From CAZBZG01 sp964496245 (lineage in GTDB: Bacteria; Planctomycetota; SZUA-567), in NCBI GenBank assembly GCA_964496245.1, contig CAZBZG010000039.1, positions 1-22,896 of the forward strand: a stretch of DNA of 22,896 bases, read 5' to 3'. The notes below the pieces were generated by a model, which saw nothing but the letters and a program-made list of their open reading frames with translations, ran no database searches and was not told where the DNA came from. Position 1 is the first letter of the stretch. Each line of letters starts with the position of its first letter. The position numbers and the translations under genes are program-made. This document shows, in pieces, positions 1-7,726 of this stretch.

Positions 1-1542
1 GCGAACCGGCGCGTCGGTCAATGGGAGCCATACGTGGAACGTGGTTCCCGCGCCCGGCTCGCTCTCGGCCTGGATCGCACCGCCGTGCATGCGGATCGTG
101 GTGTAGGCGACCGACAGCCCCAGGCCCGTTCCCTTGCCGACTTCCTTGGTTGTGAAAAACGGCTCGAACACATGCGCCAGCGTCTCGGCGTCCATGCCGG
201 CCCCCGTGTCCTCGACGGAGATCCGGACGTATTCGCCCGGCTGGAGTTCATGGCTGCGGCAGAAGGCCTCGTCCGGCCTCACGACCCCGGTGGACAGGCG
301 CAACGCGCCTCCGCGGGCCATGGCGTCACACCCGTTCAACGCGAGGTTCAAGAGCGCGCTCTGAAGCTGTCCTGCGTCCCCGTCTACGATCGCCCGCTCG
401 GCTTCTTTGCCTACCGTGATGCTGATCCGCTTGGCCAGGCCATGCCGCGCGAGTTCGGCCACGTTGTCGACCACCGCATGCAGGTCCACGGGAGAGAACT
501 CGCGTTCCTTGCGCCGGGCGAAGAAGAGCAGCTGCCGGCTGAGATCCACTGCCCGGTCCGAGGCGCTGAAGATGAGGTCTGCGTGGATCCAGAGCGGATC
601 GTCGGAGGAAAGTTCGCGCCGAAGGGCCTCCGAGCATCCCACGATGGGCGTGAGGAGGTTGTTGAAATCATGCGCGATGCCGCCGGCCAGCCGTCCCACC
701 ACCTCCATCTTCTGGGCGTGGCGCAGCTGCTCTTCGAGCGCCACGCGCTCGGTGATGTCCCGGGCGATGCCCACGAGCCCGATGACGTCGCCCTTGGCAT
801 CGAAGCGCGGCACCTTGACCGCTTCAAACGTGTAGACATGTCCATGAGCGTCGGTCATCCGCTTGGTGAGGTGCTTGGGCTTGCCCGTGCGAAAGACGGC
901 CTGGTCGTCCTCCACGTTCTTGCGGGCCTCGTCCGACTCGCCCAGGATCTCGTAGTCGCTCTTGCCGATCACCTGCTCGCGTGAGAGGCCGAAGCCCTCC
1001 AGGGTCTTGGCGTTGGCCACCAGGTACCGGCTTTCGAGGTCCTTCAGAAAGATCGCGTCCTGGGCCGACCGTACGATCAACGCATAGGCCCGAAGCTCCT
1101 CTTCGGCCCGTCTGCGGCTCGTCACGTCCCGGGAGATCTCCACCACGAGGCTGGGCCGGCCGCCAGCGCCCCATTCGGCCACGCTCGCCGTGCACCAGAA
1201 GTACATGGTTTGTCCATCCGCGCGAATCACCTCGGTTTCATGTTCGTGGACTCGGCCGTCTGCAAAAGCCATGGCCACCACGCAGGGCTCGCACGGGACA
1301 TGCCGGCGGTGATAGGCGTGGTAACACTTCCGGCCCGCCAGGTCCGACCCGAACAGACGCCGCGCCGTCTGATTCGCCCAGACGATGTTGTGGTCGCAAT
1401 CGATGATGCTCACGTGATCGCTGAAGGAATCGACGATGCAGCCCAGCGTGCAGGGGTCTACACCGCCCGCTCGGGTACTGATTTCCGGCTGAGTCGCCTT
1501 CTTTGAATCGTTCTGCGACAGGTTCGGCTTTTCTCTTGCCAT
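1..1542 (-). CDS. PAS-domain sensor histidine kinase (partial, 3' end beyond left edge)
   Basis: Sensor kinase that would sense a signal through PAS domains and autophosphorylate on His. The reading frame is open from the start to base 1, giving 514 codons with no stop, so the C-terminus is missing; a receiver domain could follow. Two PAS-like regions cover roughly residues 25-145 and 155-280, the second ending in a typical PAC segment (VGIARDITERV). The phosphoacceptor region has GGIAHDFNNLL, with His near residue 291. The ATPase domain shows the N-box LALNGCDAM (Asn about 403), the G1 box EDTGAGMD (Asp about 445) and the F/G2 boxes FEPFFTTKEVGKGTGLGLS. No signal peptide or membrane helix is visible, so it is probably a soluble sensor. 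Two in-frame ATGs exist at 1548 and 1542. The GAGAGG sequence abuts the first but lies about 6 bases from the second, so 1542 is chosen. No response regulator partner is in view. Confidence 0.9.
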   Translation of the reverse strand, partial: MAREKPNLSQNDSKKATQPEISTRAGGVDPCTLGCIVDSFSDHVSIIDCDHNIVWANQTARRLFGSDLAGRKCYHAYHRRHVPCEPCVVAMAFADGRVHEHETEVIRADGQTMYFWCTASVAEWGAGGRPSLVVEISRDVTSRRRAEEELRAYALIVRSAQDAIFLKDLESRYLVANAKTLEGFGLSREQVIGKSDYEILGESDEARKNVEDDQAVFRTGKPKHLTKRMTDAHGHVYTFEAVKVPRFDAKGDVIGLVGIARDITERVALEEQLRHAQKMEVVGRLAGGIAHDFNNLLTPIVGCSEALRRELSSDDPLWIHADLIFSASDRAVDLSRQLLFFARRKEREFSPVDLHAVVDNVAELARHGLAKRISITVGKEAERAIVDGDAGQLQSALLNLALNGCDAMARGGALRLSTGVVRPDEAFCRSHELQPGEYVRISVEDTGAGMDAETLAHVFEPFFTTKEVGKGTGLGLSVAYTTIRMHGGAIQAESEPGAGTTFHVWLPLTDAPVR

Positions 1543-1588
1543 CGGCATCCTCTCGAAACGATCGCGCGGTGAAACAGGTCCTCGTAGA

Positions 1589-1789
1589 TCACGGCACCCG
1601 CCCCGTCCTGGCCGCAGCGGCCGGTCTCCCGGCCTTCAGCCCGAACCGCTCCTTGAACAGCTCCAGCGCCAGGCACACCAGGAACATGCCGCCAACCAAG
1701 CCGACCGCAAGCAGGACCCCGAGGACCCTGCGCGTGCGCACGCCCAGGGTCGGTTGCAGAAGCGGCCTGTCATGCGTTCGCGAGCGCAT
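1589..1789 (-). CDS. Small single-pass membrane protein, unknown function
   Basis: Putative 66-residue protein. Its ATG lies inside the last codons of the upstream gene, a 20-base overlap in another frame, which suggests translational coupling. One clear hydrophobic helix covers about residues 20-42 (RVLGVLLAVGLVGGMFLVC). It is preceded by several arginines and followed by ELFKERFGLKAGRP, so both flanks are basic and topology is not obvious. The sensor kinase gene starts 46 bases downstream on the same strand. The Shine-Dalgarno sequence is weak. The helix and the overlap argue for a real gene, but it could also be a chance frame. I do not recognise a family. Confidence 0.45.
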   Translation of the reverse strand: MRSRTHDRPLLQPTLGVRTRRVLGVLLAVGLVGGMFLVCLALELFKERFGLKAGRPAAAARTGRVP

Positions 1790-2582
1790 CGTCACCCGTC
1801 CCGGCACTCGTCTGGTCCATCTCGAACTCGAACTGCGGGCGCGGCCCGCGCTCGACGATCGCCTTGGCCCAGTCGGCCAAGGGTTCGCCGGGTTCGCCCC
1901 AGTACTCTTCGGCCGGATCCCATGGGCCATGGTCCTCGAGCCGAAGCGGCGCGAGCCCGAGGGCCTCCACGTCGAGCCGGATGGACTCGATCTCCCCGGA
2001 GAGGTACGGATGCCCCGCGTAGCGCCACTGTTTACGGGGGCGAACCGTGAGGATCTCCCCCGGCACGGCCAAGGCCGCTTTGCTCGCCCGCAGCGTGACG
2101 GTGCGTTCGCTGTCTGCCAGGCGGCAACGGAAGGCGCGGTCCTTGACCGAAAGCAGAACGAGTTCCACTCGATCCTCCGAAGCAAGGTCGGCGGAGGTCG
2201 CCTTGGGCCGCGTCTTGCCGGGCATTATCGCTGCAGCGGGACGGGGATCGATCCCCGTCCACCTGCGATAGGCGGCGACATGGCGCGCACCGGGCGAACC
2301 CTCGGGAAACGAGACGTCACAGACCGAAACTTCGTACGCGGGACCGTCCTCGAGACGGACCGCGGCCGTCAGGCCGCGGCGCACGCTTCCGCTGCAATCG
2401 ATCGAGGTCACCGAGACCGGCACGCCGATGACGTACCCGTCGGCGGGCAGTATCACGTGGTCCTCGAAGGCCCGCAGGAACGCCCGTTGTTGTTGATCGT
2501 CTCCGCGCGCGCCGGCGAGGATCCGTTCGACCATCCCGTCCAGTTCGGTGAGATTCGCACCATGCTCCCCGCGCGGGTCCAT
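1770..2582 (-). CDS. Conserved hypothetical cytoplasmic protein
   Basis: A 270-residue soluble protein with no signal peptide or membrane helix. The N-terminal third contains the block ADGYVIGVPVSVTSIDCSG, followed by RRGLTAAVRLEDG and VSFPEGSPGARHVAAYRRW. The C-terminal part contains GPWDPAEEYWGEPGEPLADW and a final acidic-aromatic stretch. From memory this resembles an uncharacterised family in which longer members continue into TPR-like repeats after the EEYWGE region. If that is right, this copy is short at its C-terminus, but I cannot confirm it. Of the two ATGs at 2600 and 2582, the second is preferred: GGAGGGAG lies about 6 bases before it, while the first has its purine-rich stretch directly abutting it. 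It heads a minus-strand group with the small membrane protein and the sensor kinase. No function is assigned. Confidence 0.75.
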   Translation of the reverse strand: MDPRGEHGANLTELDGMVERILAGARGDDQQQRAFLRAFEDHVILPADGYVIGVPVSVTSIDCSGSVRRGLTAAVRLEDGPAYEVSVCDVSFPEGSPGARHVAAYRRWTGIDPRPAAAIMPGKTRPKATSADLASEDRVELVLLSVKDRAFRCRLADSERTVTLRASKAALAVPGEILTVRPRKQWRYAGHPYLSGEIESIRLDVEALGLAPLRLEDHGPWDPAEEYWGEPGEPLADWAKAIVERGPRPQFEFEMDQTSAGTGDDALANA

Positions 2583-2659
2583 CCGTTCTCCCTCCAGCAT
2601 CCTCTCCGATTCGCGTCTCCCCGCCGGGGTTCTTCCTGTCCGGCTGGCGTACCCCGGAG

Positions 2660-2688
2660 AGTATACCCTGGAGGCGCTCGACGATCCA
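2660..2688 (-). promoter_or_regulatory. Candidate promoter for the 2582-1 gene group
   Basis: On the minus strand there is a -10-like TATACT (2665-2660, 5 of 6 consensus) with TGGATC (2688-2683, 3 of 6) 17 bases upstream. Transcription would begin near 2653, about 70 bases before the chosen start codon. The -10 is good and the -35 is poor. Confidence 0.35.
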
Positions 2689-3045
2689 CGGTTTCTGCGC
2701 GCTTCTTCGTGAGAAGAGCAGATCCGTGAATCAACCAGCGCGACAGAACGGTTCGTGTGCGGCATTCGGCCGCAAGAGCCGCAGAGAACGCCGGTGGTGG
2801 AACGGAGGCGGCGACCTCCGGCAGAATGCAGGCCCGACAAGGGGAGGGAACGCTTGTGGAAAGCAGATCGGGTCGCGCCGCAGAACCAAGTTCTTGCGAA
2901 CCGCCCATGCGCAAAGCTCTCGTAGGGACGCCCTCAGCAGTACGACTGCCCGGCATCGAATGCAGACGTGGCCGGCTTTCCAAAGTCTGTGGGTCTTGAT
3001 CCACTGGGGCCCACAATGTGGCACAGGCACGCCTGCCCGTCCGGT

Positions 3046-3119
3046 GTGCCACGGCCGGCTTTGTCCGGCCGTGCCGCAAGAGGTGTCCGAAGCACGGCCG
3101 GACAAGCCGGCCGTGGCAC
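3046..3119. repeat. REP-like inverted repeat (hairpin)
   Basis: The arms at 3046-3074 and 3092-3119 are reverse complements over 28-29 bases with a single one-base length difference, in a run of three T against two A. The 17-base spacer is 3075-3091. Each arm is itself nearly palindromic because it contains both GGCCGGC and CCGGCCG. This could fold into one very stable hairpin or two small ones. It lies about 190 bases past the stop of the AraC-type gene, and there is no T-run as in an intrinsic terminator. GC-rich REP-like elements in intergenic DNA are a reasonable analogy. No second copy is seen in this window. Confidence 0.75.
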
Positions 3120-3307
3120 CCCACCCCTCCCGCCATTGTGACGTTCGCGGCCATGGGTCTTGCCCCGCAGAGATACACATTCCCTCGACACGCAGGCCGA
3201 TTCGGAGGGTCCGGGCCCTGCCGGACCGCGCATGCTGTTTGGCCTTCGCGGACGCGCAGAAACGCGCCGATCCTCGCATACTGTGCGCCTGAGGATCCAG
3301 ACCCCGC

Positions 3308-4183
3308 CTATCCTCCGGCCCGCGCCCGCTGGCGGAAGGTGCGCGGGGGCACGCCCATGATGCGTTTGAACTGGCGGGAGAAGTAGTTGCCGTCGGAGAA
3401 GCCCACTTCGAAGGCGGCTTCGGTCACGCGCACGTCGCCCTGCCGGAGCAGCGCGGCCGCCTTGTTCACGCGCAGACGGATCAGGTAGTCGATAGGCGAG
3501 GCGCCCAGCGCCTCCTGAAAGGCGCGCAGCAGGCTGCGCTCGGACATGTGCGCACGGTCCGCGAGGTCGGCGAGCGAGACAGGTTCGGTGAAGTGCGTCT
3601 CCAGAAAGGTGATGACTTCGCCGATGCGCAGGAGCGATCGCGAAGCCGGCATGCGGGTCTGCGCGTAGGCGCGCGACAAGGTTCCGATCAGCTCCATGAG
3701 CCGTGCCACGCCCAAAAAGCGGTACCCCGGCCGGTGCTCGGCCAGGTCGGCCTGCATGCGCTCGAGCAGCTCGGTCACGCGCGCGAGCTCGGCCATGGGC
3801 AGGCGCAGCCGGCTCTGGAAGCGGTGCTTGCGGCGGTAGTACGGCTCGAGACTGAAGAGCGCGTGATACCCGGAGAGCTGGCGCAGGTCGGCTGTGGGCA
3901 GCTCGAGCCGCTGCGGCTGGAAGAGGATGTTGTACAGGCTGAGGCCCTCGTTGTCCTGATACCCGTGGGCCTGTTCCAGGGGCACCACGAACACATCGCC
4001 CGCCAGGATGGGGTAGGTCTCCGCGTCGGTCACGTGACAGCCGAGCCCGCCCGTGATCACCACGAGCTCCACAAATTCGTGCTGATGCAACCCGGTCGAA
4101 TCGCTGTGGGGCTGGTGGAGCTGCACGGACAGCGGGAAGTCCGGTTCGCGGAAGACGCTCGCCTCTTTCAGGGTTCGGGACAC
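3308..4183 (-). CDS. AraC-family transcriptional regulator, RhaS/RhaR-like
   Basis: A 291-residue sugar-responsive regulator, probably of the divergent glycan operon. The N-terminal half is a cupin-type ligand domain with LHQHEFVELVVITGGLGCH and GDVFVVPLEQAHGY, a pattern shared with the rhamnose regulators RhaS and RhaR. The C-terminal 100 residues carry the two helix-turn-helix units: SLADLADRAHMSERSLLRAF, then VTEAAFEVGFSDGNYFSRQF followed by KRIMGVPPRTFR. The start is taken as GTG at 4183, which has GGGAG 8 bases upstream and gives the usual family length. The longer in-frame ATG at 4222 overlaps the -10 hexamer of the best promoter and has no ribosome binding site. The ligand (rhamnose or a relative) is inferred from the neighbouring genes and the cupin pattern. 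Confidence 0.88.
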   Translation of the reverse strand: MSRTLKEASVFREPDFPLSVQLHQPHSDSTGLHQHEFVELVVITGGLGCHVTDAETYPILAGDVFVVPLEQAHGYQDNEGLSLYNILFQPQRLELPTADLRQLSGYHALFSLEPYYRRKHRFQSRLRLPMAELARVTELLERMQADLAEHRPGYRFLGVARLMELIGTLSRAYAQTRMPASRSLLRIGEVITFLETHFTEPVSLADLADRAHMSERSLLRAFQEALGASPIDYLIRLRVNKAAALLRQGDVRVTEAAFEVGFSDGNYFSRQFKRIMGVPPRTFRQRARAGG

Positions 4184-4220
4184 GCAAGTTACTCCCGTGG
4201 AACGGGTAAAGCTTGGCGGC

Positions 4221-4249
4221 ATTGTGCTAGTTTTTGTCCGGATCGTCAA
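4221..4249 (-). promoter_or_regulatory. Promoter of the AraC-type regulator gene
   Basis: On the minus strand, TTGACG (4249-4244, 5 of 6) and CACAAT (4226-4221, 4 of 6) are separated by exactly 17 bases. The expected transcript start near 4214 leaves a leader of about 30 bases to the GTG at 4183. The site lies in the 136-base region between the divergent regulator and operon. I found no equally good promoter for the operon on the plus strand, as expected for an activator-dependent one. Confidence 0.6.
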
Positions 4250-4319
4250 GGATTCATTTCGGTCCACAGGGTAGGCTTTCCCGAAGCAAAGACGCACCTG
4301 GCCAACAGAAAGGGACCTT

Positions 4320-6683
4320 GTGCCTGATGCATCCATTGGATTCGACGGCTTCCCCGCCCCCCGACGCTGGCGCGCGAAATGGATCTGGGCGCCGAACGCG
4401 GGCGCCGAACGGAACGTCTACTACCTTTTCCGCCGCGTCTTCTCCCTGGATGCCGTGCCCGCGACCGCGCGCGCCGTTCTCACCGCAGACACGCGCTACC
4501 AGCTCTTTGTGAATGACACGTTTGTGGGCCGGGGGCCTCCGCAGTCCCAGCCGTACTTCCAATACTACGACGAGCATGACGTGACGTCCCGGCTCCAGAC
4601 GGGCACGAACTGCGTAGCCGTACTCGTCAATCACCTCGGCACTCTCCCCGACACGCGCGGGGGGCTGCTCTTCGAGCTCATCGATGGCGAGGGCGCGTGC
4701 CTGATCGGCTCGGACGAGGAGTGGCGCGTCCAGCGCGGCCATGCCTGGTGGGACGGCGGGTTCCTGATGCGCATGAACAAGGCCACGCCGTTCCAGGAGT
4801 TCTTCGACGCGCGCAAGGTGCCCGATGGCTGGCGGACGGCCGACTTCGACGACAGCGCATGGGACCCGGCCCAGGTCATGAAGGGACGCATCTCCGACCG
4901 ACCGCCCGCGGTCACACCCTGGTCGCGCCTGGTGCCGCGGGACATTCCGTTCATGGCCGAACGCGAGGTCGCGCCCGAGCGCATCGAGCGCGTGGACGAG
5001 GTGCTCGACCTCGCCAACCGGCTGCGCGCGGACGACTTGAGCACCGGGCTCTCCACGGTCGGCCAGCCCGTGAGCCACAGCTCGGTGCAGAACGCGGACG
5101 CGCTCGCCGGCGCGACGGGCGCGGCGGTTTTCCAATGCAGCACGAAACACCAGGACCGGGTCTTCGACGGGATCTACGACCCATGCGTGGTGCTCGACTT
5201 CGGCCGCGTGCTCACCGCGTATCCGCGCCTCGCACTCGACGGTCCGGCCGGCAGCGTGGTCGAGCTCGGGTATGCCGAGCGCCTGATCGACGGGCACTTC
5301 AACAACGCCATCGAAGGCCAGTTCGCCGATTGCTGCACGCTGGCCGGCGGCCCGACAATCTACGAGCCGTTTACGTGGAAGGCCTTCCGCTATCTGAAGC
5401 TGCGCTTCCGCAACGCCCAGGAGCCGATCACGGTCCGCTCCGTCACGGCAAAGGTGACGACCTATCCGTACGAGGAACGCGGCGGGTTCGGGAGCAGCGA
5501 CGAGACGCTCAACCAGATTTTCGCCATCAGCCGCAACACCCTCCGCCTCTGCTCGAACGAATTCCTCATGGACACGCCCTGGCGCGAGCAGGCGCAGTGG
5601 CTGGGCGACGTGGCCGCCGTGACCCTGGGCGGCATCTACGCCTGCTTCGGGGACGCGCGCCTCCCCGGCAAGTTCCTCCGCCAGGCGGCGGCCAACGCCT
5701 TTCCCACGGGGCTGCTCGCCAATGTCTCCAACAGCGCATCCCACGGCTGGTCGGGCGTGATTCCCGACTACTCGCTCTGGTGGGTCATGGGGCTGTGGAA
5801 CCACTACCTGTACACGGGCGAGAAGCGCTGGCTGCACGCGTTCTACCCCACGGCCGTGCGCATCCTGCAGGCGCATCTGCAGTACACGAACGAACACGGG
5901 CTGATCGAAGACATGCCCTACTGGGTCTTCATCGACTGGGCGGACACCGACCGGCGCGGCGAATGCACGGCGCTCAACGCCCTCTTCTTCGGCGCGCTCG
6001 AGGCGTTGGAGAAGATGGCGCGTTTCAGGGGCGATGCGCACACAGCCGACCTGGCTTCCGAAGCCCAGACGCGGTTGCAAGCGAATCTCCAGAAGCGCCT
6101 CTTCGATCCCGACCGCGGCTGCTTCGCCGATGCGCGCGTGGACGACGAGCTGTCCGTCAAAGTGAGCGAGCACGCCAATCTCGCAGCCATCCGCTGGGGC
6201 CTGTGCGACGACGACACGGCCGCGGGCATCGTACAGCGCTTCTACGAAGACAGATCCATCCCTTACACCGAGGCCCAGCCCTTCTTCACGGCCGTGGCGC
6301 TCCAGGCGCTCGACCGCATCGGCCGCTTCGACCTGGCGCTCGAGATCATTCGCGAGCGCTGGGGCGACCGCATGGTCGCGCGCGGCGCCACGTCCACCTA
6401 CGAAGAGTGGGGCATGAACGGCAGCTGGCGTTCGGGCACGTACATGGGATTCATGCGCACCCTCAGCCACGCGTGGAGCGCGCACCCGGCGGAGTTCCTC
6501 ATCCGTCACCTCGCCGGCCTCGAGATCCTGGAGCCGGGCTGCGCGCGTGTGCGGCTCGCACCGCGTACGGTCGACTTCGCCTATTCGGTAACATTTCCCA
6601 CGCCGCAGGGACCTGTCACGGTCGAGCAGATCGGCGGCGCGGTCCAGACCTCTGCGCCCGAAGGCGTGGCTATCGTCTCGTGA
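4320..6683 (+). CDS. Alpha-L-rhamnosidase, GH78-like
   Basis: Inverting glycosidase releasing terminal alpha-L-rhamnose; 787 residues. The N-terminal beta-sandwich region (about 15-330) includes RAKWIWAPNAG and the sugar-binding-like stretch RYQLFVNDTFVGRGPPQSQP. The catalytic (alpha/alpha)6 barrel contains DTPWREQAQWLGD at residues 418-430, matching the GH78 motif D-x-P-x-R-E. By analogy with characterised GH78 enzymes Glu423 would be the general acid, and Glu695 in TYEEW the candidate base. A C-terminal beta domain follows (LEILEPGCARVRLAPR). There is no signal peptide, so it should act in the cytoplasm on imported oligosaccharides. The start is GTG at 4320 with AGAAAGGG upstream; the nearby ATG at 4327 is out of frame. 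It is the first gene of the operon divergent from the AraC-type regulator. The exact GH78 subfamily and substrate are not provable here. Confidence 0.88.
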   Translation: MPDASIGFDGFPAPRRWRAKWIWAPNAGAERNVYYLFRRVFSLDAVPATARAVLTADTRYQLFVNDTFVGRGPPQSQPYFQYYDEHDVTSRLQTGTNCVAVLVNHLGTLPDTRGGLLFELIDGEGACLIGSDEEWRVQRGHAWWDGGFLMRMNKATPFQEFFDARKVPDGWRTADFDDSAWDPAQVMKGRISDRPPAVTPWSRLVPRDIPFMAEREVAPERIERVDEVLDLANRLRADDLSTGLSTVGQPVSHSSVQNADALAGATGAAVFQCSTKHQDRVFDGIYDPCVVLDFGRVLTAYPRLALDGPAGSVVELGYAERLIDGHFNNAIEGQFADCCTLAGGPTIYEPFTWKAFRYLKLRFRNAQEPITVRSVTAKVTTYPYEERGGFGSSDETLNQIFAISRNTLRLCSNEFLMDTPWREQAQWLGDVAAVTLGGIYACFGDARLPGKFLRQAAANAFPTGLLANVSNSASHGWSGVIPDYSLWWVMGLWNHYLYTGEKRWLHAFYPTAVRILQAHLQYTNEHGLIEDMPYWVFIDWADTDRRGECTALNALFFGALEALEKMARFRGDAHTADLASEAQTRLQANLQKRLFDPDRGCFADARVDDELSVKVSEHANLAAIRWGLCDDDTAAGIVQRFYEDRSIPYTEAQPFFTAVALQALDRIGRFDLALEIIRERWGDRMVARGATSTYEEWGMNGSWRSGTYMGFMRTLSHAWSAHPAEFLIRHLAGLEILEPGCARVRLAPRTVDFAYSVTFPTPQGPVTVEQIGGAVQTSAPEGVAIVS

Positions 6684-6703
6684 AGCAATTGCTAGGACGC
6701 CCC

Positions 6704-7726
6704 ATGGACGCCATGACCACGCGCGAACGCTTCCATGCGGTCATGAACTTCCAACCTTTCGACCGCCTGCCCATCGTCGAATGGGCGCCCTGGTGGGACC
6801 AGACGCTCGCGCGCTGGTACGACGAGGGGTTGTTCCGGGACCTGACCGACCGTTCCGCCCTCTGCCGGCACTTCGGGCTCGACGTGTGGAAGCAGGACTG
6901 GTTCGGGTCGCGCGGGCCGACGTGCCCGCAGCCGCCGCATCACGGCGCCGGGGTCCTGGGCGTGGCCGGAGACTACGAGGCCCTCAGGCCGCATCTGTTT
7001 CCGTGGCCCGTGGTCGACCGGGCCGCATGGGCGGCCAAGGCCGAGGAGCAGCGCCGCGGGGACGTGGTGCTCTGGTTCACGGTGGAGGGCTTCTTCTGGT
7101 TTCCGCGCACGCTCTTCGGCATCGAGCGGCACTTGTTCGCCTTCTGCGACGAGCCGGACCTCATGCACCGCATCAACCAGGACCTCACCGACCACATCCT
7201 GCGCGTCTTGGACGAGCTCTTGCCCGTCTGCACGCCCGACTTCATGACCTTTGCCGAGGACATGAGCTACAACCACGGCCCCATGCTCTCGGAAGAGCTC
7301 TTCGAAACGTTCATGAAGCCCTACTACGACCAGGTCATCCCCCGCCTCCGGGAGGCGGGCGTGATTCCCATTGTGGACAGCGACGGCGACGTCGGCCCGG
7401 CCGCCGACTGGTTCGAGGCTGCGGGCGTGGAAGGCATCCTGCCGCTCGAACGCCAGGCGGGCGTGGACATCGCGGCCCTGCGCGCGGCGCACCCGCGCAT
7501 GCGATTCATCGGCCACTTCGACAAGCTGGCCATGCACCGGGGCGAGGCTGCGTTGCGCACCGAGTTCGAACGCGTGCTGCCGACCGCCGCCCAGGGCGGC
7601 TTCATTCCGAGTTGCGACCACCAGACCCCGCCCGGCGTGTCGCTGGCCGACTACCGGCTCTATGTCGAACTCTTCCGGGAGTACGCCGCGCAGGCCGGGC
7701 GCATGACCCGAGGGAGCGCTGCATGA
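6704..7726 (+). CDS. Uroporphyrinogen decarboxylase (UroD/MtaA)-like protein
   Basis: A 340-residue protein of the UroD superfamily. It opens with MTTRERFHAVMNFQPFDRLP, the typical start of the non-haem UroD-like group. It carries the family's late signature GGFIPSCDHQTPPGVSLADY, with Cys304-Asp305-His306, plus FAEDMSYNHGPMLSEELFE and GVIPIVDSDGDV in the middle. Some UroD-like proteins are zinc-dependent corrinoid methyltransferases (MtaA type), others true haem-pathway decarboxylases. The glycosidase/sulfatase context argues against haem synthesis. Start: the ATG at 6704 has AGGA 6 bases upstream; the in-frame GTG at 6680, overlapping the previous stop, is an alternative. Its stop overlaps the sulfatase start (ATGA). 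It is cytoplasmic. The actual reaction is unknown, perhaps demethylation or modification of a sugar released by its neighbours, which is inference. Confidence 0.8.
   Translation: MDAMTTRERFHAVMNFQPFDRLPIVEWAPWWDQTLARWYDEGLFRDLTDRSALCRHFGLDVWKQDWFGSRGPTCPQPPHHGAGVLGVAGDYEALRPHLFPWPVVDRAAWAAKAEEQRRGDVVLWFTVEGFFWFPRTLFGIERHLFAFCDEPDLMHRINQDLTDHILRVLDELLPVCTPDFMTFAEDMSYNHGPMLSEELFETFMKPYYDQVIPRLREAGVIPIVDSDGDVGPAADWFEAAGVEGILPLERQAGVDIAALRAAHPRMRFIGHFDKLAMHRGEAALRTEFERVLPTAAQGGFIPSCDHQTPPGVSLADYRLYVELFREYAAQAGRMTRGSAA

Larger units (their letters stand above)
2583..3307. other. Intergenic region without a convincing gene
   Basis: About 725 bases separate the end of the AraC-type regulator gene and the start of the hypothetical protein gene. 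Open frames exist on both strands, but none has a recognisable protein family, a good ribosome binding site or a sensible composition. The left part holds the promoter candidate at 2660-2688 and the centre holds the inverted repeat at 3046-3119. I see nothing else in the rest. Confidence 0.6.

Noticed and set aside
3046..3119. CRISPR-like or terminator reading of the inverted repeat
   Set aside because: There is one inverted pair only, with no regular direct repeats or spacers, and no T-run after the stem.
2453..3292. Several overlapping frames in both directions in the 2.6-3.3 kb intergenic region
   Set aside because: They have no family resemblance, no ribosome binding site and an Arg/Pro/Ala bias; they cross the inverted repeat.
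4254..6509. Very long open frame on the minus strand opposite the rhamnosidase
   Set aside because: Its composition is a complement shadow of GC-rich codons, it has no recognisable motif, and the plus strand encodes a clear GH78-like enzyme.
4697..6703. Plus-strand open frame joined upstream of the UroD-like gene in the same frame
   Set aside because: The part before 6704 overlaps the rhamnosidase in another frame and is Arg/Pro-rich without motifs; the UroD family begins at the TTRERF segment, so no fusion is inferred.
6704..7726. Annotation as hemE
   Set aside because: The sequence start and late SCDH motif fit the non-haem UroD-like group, and no haem gene is near.
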